In this document: piece by piece, positions 57,476-64,000 of the stretch
Numbering within the stretch: position 1 is the stretch's first letter
Layout: the number at the start of each line of letters is the position of its first letter
Assembly: GCA_020736575.1 (NCBI GenBank)
Contig: JAGPYM010000001.1
Location: forward strand, 2,046,001 to 2,110,000
Source of the DNA: Thelonectria olida
Lineage: Eukaryota > Ascomycota > Sordariomycetes > Hypocreales > Nectriaceae
Length of the DNA stretch: 64,000 nt
Direction: 5' to 3'
Position numbers and translations under genes: made by a program
Notes under the pieces: model-generated
Database searches by the model: none
What the model saw: only the letters and a program-made list of their open reading frames with translations
What the model was told of the DNA's origin: nothing

Positions 57476-59930
57476 ATGGCACCACTCTGCTCCGACCCGC
57501 GACAGATTGTCATCAGTCTCAACCGCGCCCGTCGCAAGGCGCTGTATAAGCTCGTCCATGAGATCACTCAATATATGATCTCTCAGCTGGAGACCCCCGA
57601 AGATGAACTCGGTCCCGTGTCCCCAGGAACCCCGGGAACTCCTCGCGGTGATGGCTCGAACTCCAGGGCAAACGCCGAAGAGGTTGCGAGGCGTCAGCAG
57701 CAACTGCGGAACCAGTCCTCCAAACAAGCCGAACAAATTCGGAGGGCGGCCATGAAACATATTACTGAATGGAAGACCGAGTTTATGCACAAGCTGGCCG
57801 AGATTGTTCGTGTCGAAGATGACCAGAAAATCCTGGACGAGAGACAAAAGCGTCTCGAGGCCATGGAGAAGAAGAAGTTGGACACCCCTGAAGAGGGTGA
57901 GAACCTCATCAGCTTCGGCGAGGTAACCATTGAAAAGTCGCAAGATGTCGCCTCCCTCCAAGCGTTGTACCACCCTATCCCAACTCGATTGACGACAATC
58001 CCACAGGAAGACAGAAGAGAAGCCATTGCTTGTATTCTGCTCCTGCTCCTTTCCACTGGGAAATATTCTGCTCACTCACGAGCCCTGGCCATGTATCTTG
58101 CATCCGCCATGGAGGTACCTCAGTCATTTATCATTCAAGAGGAGACTGAGATTGCCACGTCTCTCATCGAGTCTGCAGCAGCTGGCGAGAAGGAGAAAGA
58201 GACCATGTCAGCTGAGGCAGAAACAGCCAAGCGTCGCCAGGAAAACAAGTTCAACAGATTCTGGAAAGTTGGCCTCGCTTCTGTCGCTGGTGCCGCTGTC
58301 ATTGGTGTCACAGGTGGCCTGGCTGCTCCGATCGTTGCTGGTGCCATCGGTGGTATCATGGGAGGTGTCGGACTAGGTGGAGTGGCTAGCTTCTTGGGAA
58401 TCTTCTGGATGAACGGCGCTCTCGTTGGAGCTCTCTTCGGCGCATACGGAGCCAAGATGACCGTGAGTTGCCGTCAGCTCACAAATTATGTTCGAACTTG
58501 TACTAATACTCCAATAGGGTGAGATGATGGACGAGTACGCCAAAGAGGTCGAGGACTTCCGTTTCATTCCGCTCAAGGAGGAATGGGGAAAACAGTATCA
58601 GAGCGAAGCTCAAAGACAACAGGCAGAATCGGAACATCGCCTCCGAGTCACTATCGGAATAAACGGTTGGCTCAACACGCAAGACGACATTACAAGACCC
58701 TGGCGTGTGTTGAACGATGATTCTGAGGTTTTCGCATTGCGCTACGAATTGAAGTCCCTGATGGCTCTCGGGAGTGCCCTGCAAGATCTCATGAAGTCTT
58801 GGGCCTGGAACACAATCAAACTCGAAGTTCTTAAGCGTACAGTTCTGGCAACGCTCCTCGCTGCGCTTTGGCCTGTCCAGCTCCTCGCTGCTGCATCTAA
58901 TGTCGACAACCCATTCAATCGTGCCCATAACCGCTCTCGAAAGGCTGGCCAGATTCTTGCTGATGCACTTATTAACAAAGTCCAAGGTGAGCGCCCCGTG
59001 ACGCTTGTGGGCTATTCACTGGGTGCCACGGCGATCCATGCGTGCCTACAATCTCTCGCGCAGCGACGGGCCTTTGGGCTTATTGACACAGTTGTCATTA
59101 TTGGTGCACCTGCACCTTCCTCTCCAGCTCATTGGCGTACACTGCGCACTGTCGTGTCTGGCAAGATCTTCAATGTCTACTCGGAGAACGACATGGTTCT
59201 TGGCTTTTTATACCGTGCGCATAGTCTTGCCTATGGTGTCGCGGGGTTGCAAGCCGTGAAGGACGTTGAAGGCATAGAGAACCTCGACTTGAGCGAATCA
59301 GTCAGTGGCCATCTGCGATATCCTGACTTGGTTGGCGAGATCCTGCGCAAGTGTGGTTTCCTTGGGGTTAAGGCTGGTTCTGAGATTGAAAAGGACGAGC
59401 TCATCAAAATGAAGCAGCAAGGCATTGGCAGTGGCGGCGGCGGCGAGGGAGACCTCATCAACTTTGGTGAGGAACCCCCGCAACCTTCTCACGAGACCCC
59501 ACAGTCACGCAGTCAAGAGTTGCTGGCTAAGGACCTCCGCGATATCACAATCTCGCCGCCTGGTCTTGTGTCCCCATCGGTGCCACCACCTTCGGAGACC
59601 AAGCCTAATGAACCCGAGACGGAGCCCAAAAGTCCTCCACTTCCCAGACGTCCTTCAGCTGCCTTGGCTGATGAACAACCTCAGCCTCCTCTGCCCCATC
59701 AACCTACAGAGGCAGTAAAGGAAGAGGAAAGGGAAGATATTTTTGAAGCAGCACCTTCACTCCCCAGGCGTCCCACCGAGCGCGCTGCAGAAAAGGCACC
59801 CCAGTCTCGTCGCCCTCGACCCCTGACCCCAGAGTCGAATCTGACCGATGACGAAGAGTATGGTGCCATTGTCATGGTCAATTATGATAGCAGCGACGAT
59901 GATGATTATGTGCCTGGAGGACATCATTAG
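57476..59930 (+). CDS. DUF726 (TMCO4 / Mil1-like) membrane protein with alpha/beta-hydrolase motif
   Basis: Two exons, 57476-58462 and 58518-59930 (intron with TACTAATACT branch), giving 799 residues. The N-terminal third is helical and charged (coiled-coil-like RQQQLRNQSSKQAEQIRR). A glycine-rich hydrophobic block at about 260-330 (VGLASVAGAAVIGVTGGLAAP, GGIMGGVGLGGVASFLGIFWMNGALVGALFG) is a membrane hairpin typical of DUF726. The second half has the hydrolase nucleophile elbow LVGYSLGA (G-x-S-x-G) and a later HLRYPDLVG segment with a plausible catalytic His. The last 150 residues are Pro/Glu-rich and disordered (PPLPRRPS-type motifs). Yeast Mil1 binds clathrin-adaptor machinery; enzyme activity has not been established for the family. 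The ATG at 57476 was chosen because no ATG occurs upstream in frame. Confidence 0.88.
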
Positions 59931-60922
59931 AAAAGCATTGTGGATTACATGTGTGGTTCGACTCATATTTGAATATCGAACAGATAGTTATTTGGCTTAG
60001 GTGTATCCCAAACCAAAATACCTTTACCGGGTTCTGTAAGGAACATATCTAGACTACTACAATTGAAAGATTTTGCGCTAACACTGAACCATGATATCGA
60101 GAAGGCTGGGTGTTTCTGCTCTCCAGGAGTCAGTTGTCACAAAGACAGCAGTAGTTCTATCAACGTCACCCTTGTTTCCACCCAAACATGATTCTGGCAC
60201 ACTGTCCATCTTAATTCACAACACCAAGGGACACCCAGTCCAAATGTAGCAGACAGCCTTATTTTTCGCGAGCAACAGCGCTTTCGCAACTACATAGAGT
60301 AGAAACATTTCAAATCCCTCATCTCAACAACGAAAAGGATAGATTTAAGGGGTATACGTGGCGGTGTATGGTGTGGTGATGCGAGAAATGATCGCTTTCG
60401 CTCGCTCAACCCCTGTAGGACGAAGAGTAATAGCAGAGAGAAGACAGAGAAACAAGAAGAGAATATGACCGGGCAGAAAGAAGCAGGTCGAACGACAAAC
60501 AGGCTAGAAATTTGATCCGAAAACATTTCCTCTTTTTGCTCGCCCAGGATGAAGAAAAAAAATCAAGATGAGGTTTGCATAAAAAACCCTTGGAAAACAG
60601 GAGCTGTTCAAGTCTCCTCGCTTTTTTCTCCTTTCCCCTTACCCCTTCTCCTGGACTTTCAAATTGTTCGCGTGACTTTGCTTCATCTTCTTCCCTCTTC
60701 TAGTGGTATCATGTTATGTCAAAGAAGAAAACAACGAGATGGTAAAAAACTGAAGCGACGGCTGGTATTAGGGTGCATGGGCATTGGATGGGTATCAAAG
60801 CCCGGTCATATTAACGGCGAGTGCAGAAGCGGCGAGTTGCATGACAGTATCCGAAAAATAGAAGAAAATCAGAGGTGCCGACATGTCTCGGCATTGAAGT
60901 TTGATGTTGATTGACTTTGCGT
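59931..60922. other. Convergent 3' intergenic region
   Basis: About 1 kb between the DUF726 stop and the Msb1-domain stop, A/T-richer than neighbouring genes. No gene is seen. Confidence 0.55.
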
Positions 60923-63900
60923 TTAGCGACGGGCGTTGGCGGCGGCTTGAGGGGCAGCGGTGCCCTCCATGTTGCCAGTGAGCTCGGCGACACGGGCCTT
61001 GATACGGGCGACACGGGATTCAATGGCTGTTATCAAATGTTAGCTATGGCAAGATGAAGCCGCGCACAGCAACTTACTCTCTTCTCCACTGGTATCATCA
61101 TCTCCCTCGAGAGGCTTGTTGGGCGCCGCTCGGGGGAGGTCCTCGGGCTGACGAGTAGCAGCTCGATCGGCAGCGTTCTTGCGGATCTGAGCCCAGCGGT
61201 CTTGCACTCCTGGACCAGCACTGTGACTCAGCTTCTCTTCAGGTTGCTCAGTAACCAGCTTGGACGTCTTGCGGGGAATGCGAGAGATTGGGGGAGGAGT
61301 AGCGTCATCCTCGACATCGGAGTCAGGGGCGAACGCTGGCTGGTCTGCAAGCGGGCCTTGGGCGAATTGGGATGAGGCCTTGGGCTTGGTCTCCTCGACA
61401 GGAGGCTTGGGGGCCTCGGCAACTGGCTCCTCCACAGGAACGACGGGCTGGGATGGCTCAGCAGGGGCCTGAGCAGCGACGGGCTCGGGTGCTTCAGCAA
61501 CCAGGGTCTGTTGAACGGGAGGCTCAGGTGTGGGCTGGTCTCGTTGTAGCATGCCATTCAGGTCAGCAGCAGCGTTCTCGGGTAACTTGGAGCTTCGGTT
61601 CTTGCGGAACAGCTTCCGGAAACCTCGATTCTCCTTCTGTAATTTCTTTGACTGCTTCTTGTTGTCAGGGCTGGTTGGCTCAGGGGAAACTGTGTTTTTC
61701 CGGGTGACTTCATCAAAGATATCGTCATCCTTGGGAGGTGGAGGGGGGCTCGCTGGTTGCTCGACCGGTTCTGGAGGCTGAACCTCCTGCACAGGTTCTG
61801 GAACGGGAACGGGTGGAGGAGCAGGAGCAACAGCTAGAGTGGGAGAGGGAGCAGGCGCATGGACAGGAACAGGCTTCCTTGTCGTCACCTTGAAGTCTGG
61901 AGAAATAGGAGGGGTTTGAATAAGAGGTGCCGGTTCCTTAGCTGGCACCTCGGGAGGCTGCTCGTATCCATTCACTCCACCATTCACTGGAGTCTCTTCT
62001 TCATAACGCTCTGAGGGAACCGGAGACATGGTCATGCCACGACCTGCGTTGGTGTTGGCCATGTAAGCATCCTTGATGGTGCCCTTGTCGTACTTCTTGA
62101 CCCATTTCAAGGCGGACGAGGCCTCGCCGATAATGGCGGGCTGCAGGGTGAGAACACTGTTGGTTTTCTCCGCAAGCAGCTCGGCATCTGTGCGACCTCT
62201 GCGCTGAGCCTGCTGGTGTTGCTGCTGGGCGACCAGTTTCTTTTCCTGGAGTTCCTGGGCCCGCAGCTGAGCAGCCTTGGCTTGGATCCTGGCGTGGGTA
62301 TCCGGACCAATGCTGGCCTTGCTACCGCCGTTGCTTTGAGTGATACCATCGAGGTGAGATCTTCCAGCCGACTTTCTTCGACCAAGGCCCTTTCCGCGCC
62401 TCGTCCAGGAGAAAAATCCCTTCTTCTCAGCGATGTAAGCACCCTCTTGCGGCTCAGGGGCAGCACCAGCAATCATCTCCTCCATTACCAGCCATCGACC
62501 AGACATGATCCTTGTCTCAACGATTGTGCATCGGCCAAATGCCGACTTTCGCTCAGCGGTCTCCTCAGGAGCCAGACTGGTCATCCAAACCCACCAGAAA
62601 GAATCGTCAAGGTAGAAAGAGGTGATACTAGCCAACTCACCGGGCTCCAGGGTGTGATCGGACTCGAGCCTCGGTCGGTGAGACTGGGAACTTCGTTGTC
62701 GCTGCATCTCAATTGGTGGAAGGACTTTGTCAGGAGGCAGGAGAAGGTTTGGTCGAGAGACTGAACCCTCATCAACAAATCCAGAAGACAGGAAGTCGGC
62801 CCAAGACGGGGTAGTTGGCCTGCCGAGGTTGTTTCCAGAGGCGGGTGTCCTCCTTAGGCCTTCGGGCTGCTTCGGAGCAAATGCACTGTCATCGTCGTCT
62901 TCCTCCTCTTCCACCGTGCTTGCAAAGCCAATATCCTCAAAGCGAGACCAAGATGCGTCGCGCAAGCTCGTCGAGTGCTTAGAGCTCGAAACCTGTGACT
63001 GATTGGCGGAGGAGACAGCCTTCAACACTCGACGGCACTCGTCGGTGAGTGCCTTGATGGGATCCTGGTACTCGGAGAATTCCTGGAGGGCTCGGTCCTC
63101 ATCACGGTATTGAAAGTGGTTGGCACGACGCAGGAGGGCGAATGGCGTAGGAGAGACGGTGTCGACAATCATGACAACCTTGTTCGTTTTCGACATCAAC
63201 AATTCTGGGCGCTGAGGCGGGTATTCGGTCTCCTGAACCAGCTTCTGGAGGGACATTGGTAGCAGGGAAATTCCACCAACATTCTGTTCGGGAGACAGAG
63301 ATCTTAGGTAGGCGAAGAACATGTGGCTCGTGGCATCGGCAGCGCTAGGATTATCGCATGAGCATTAGGAGTGACAACGAAATTTACGAGAAACTCACCT
63401 GAGCCAGCCATTGTAACCACCCTCAAAGCCTTTCTTGGTGTCCTTGTGCTCAAAGGCCCACCAAGCGGCCATTCGAGAGAGTTTGCGCCCACCGAGACCA
63501 TTGCTCTTGCTATGAGCAGCGATTGCAGCTAGGAGATCGAAGAAATCGAAGATGATGCGTTGGCGGGCGCCATTCTCAACGCTAATGGGAATGAATGTCT
63601 TGAAAGAGTCTCGGGCCATGTTTGAATCTGAGACCCGTCAGCCACACCGTTGAACGTGGGGGATTGCCAACGTCAGGGGGCTACATACCATATTCTCCCA
63701 CCTTGAATAGTTCGTAGGCATCCCAGCCAACAATGCCGCCCTGAAGTCGGCTCCAGCACCATTTGGCGACACCAGAGACGACCTGCGGTTGTATAAAGTC
63801 AGTATATTATTGTGCGATCCATTGCGCATCGCAGGGCGACATACCATGGGCTCTGTCATGCGCAGCTCCTGGAGCAGTTGCTCGCCGCGTAGATTCTGGT

Positions 63901-64000
63901 GAGATTCGAAGAAATGACGGATGAAGGTGCGCACAGCACTGGGATCGGAGGTAGGTCGAAATGGTAGGAGTAGAAAGGGAAGATCGAGAGCTTTGGTAAG
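60923..64000 (-). CDS. MSB1: Msb1/Mug8-domain morphogenesis protein (5' end beyond right edge)
   Basis: Five exons lie in the window: (64000)-63845, 63782-63689, 63627-63399, 63344-61078 and 61026-60923, giving the last 949 residues. Junctions read MVVSGVAKWCW, VGEYDSNMARD, NGWLSAADATSHMFFAYL and GEETIESRVARI. The start of the visible part (LTKALDLPFLLLPFRPTSDPSAVRTFIRHFF) through WMTSLAPEE is the Msb1/Mug8 domain, a RhoGAP-like fold lacking proven GAP activity. From about residue 500 on it is Pro/Ala/Glu-rich and disordered, with PPPPP runs and a basic KKLQKENRGFRKLFRKNR patch that may bind membrane. Family members help organise Cdc42/Rho-dependent polarity and septation. The last 34 codons form a tiny separate exon. 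Confidence 0.88.

Overview
This window is nuclear DNA of a filamentous ascomycete, most likely a Sordariomycete and possibly Hypocreales. Genes are split by short introns (about 50-70 nt) with GT...AG ends and TACTAAC/GCTAAC/CTGAC-type branch points. The proteins are typical of that group: Nop9, Mrc1, Swd1, Thg1, Tma23, an Msb1/Mug8-domain protein, a Zn2Cys6 regulator and a MAL-type sugar transporter. The RNA polymerase II large subunit carries a degenerate CTD, as is usual in these fungi. The genus cannot be fixed by eye. Exon structures were derived by hand from splice signals and family conservation.

Layout: 1-322 holds the 5' end of NOP9 (minus, cut by the left edge). 835-2544 is a four-exon PLP-dependent group II decarboxylase (minus). 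After 3.6 kb without a gene comes an unusual intronless Ras-like GTPase (6123-6929, plus). Next are an AMMECR1-domain protein (7820-8575, minus), a 56-residue predicted secreted peptide (10370-10598, plus), a four-TM membrane protein of unknown function (13035-14247, plus) and an HNH-nuclease-like protein (14693-15511, minus). An AT-rich element with short terminal inverted repeats and two tandem tRNA-Val(AAC) genes lie at 16.1-16.9 kb. The replication-checkpoint mediator MRC1 follows (17343-21245, minus).

At 22.0-29.3 kb a Zn2Cys6 regulator (plus), an AtuA/DUF1446-DUF4387 fusion protein (minus) and an MFS sugar-type transporter (plus) are neighbours. The last two are divergent across 1.17 kb that carries a striking inverted repeat. 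The set looks like a small catabolic neighbourhood: import, a modifying enzyme and a regulator. The substrate is unknown.

From 29.3 to 46.3 kb (17 kb) only two small genes can be supported: a 96-residue conserved-looking protein (32357-32647, minus) and a 58-residue Cys-rich protein (41214-41390, plus) behind a TATA box and an ATG-free leader. The rest is low-complexity, pyrimidine-rich, microsatellite-bearing DNA with recurring short palindromes.

The right third is dense housekeeping: RPB1 (46289-51591, minus), SWD1 of COMPASS (52591-54046, minus), THG1 (54397-55644, plus, eight exons), TMA23 (55774-56418, minus), a DUF726/TMCO4-Mil1-like hydrolase-fold membrane protein (57476-59930, plus) and the 3' part of an Msb1/Mug8-domain protein (60923 to the right edge, minus). 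SWD1 and THG1 share a 350-bp divergent promoter.
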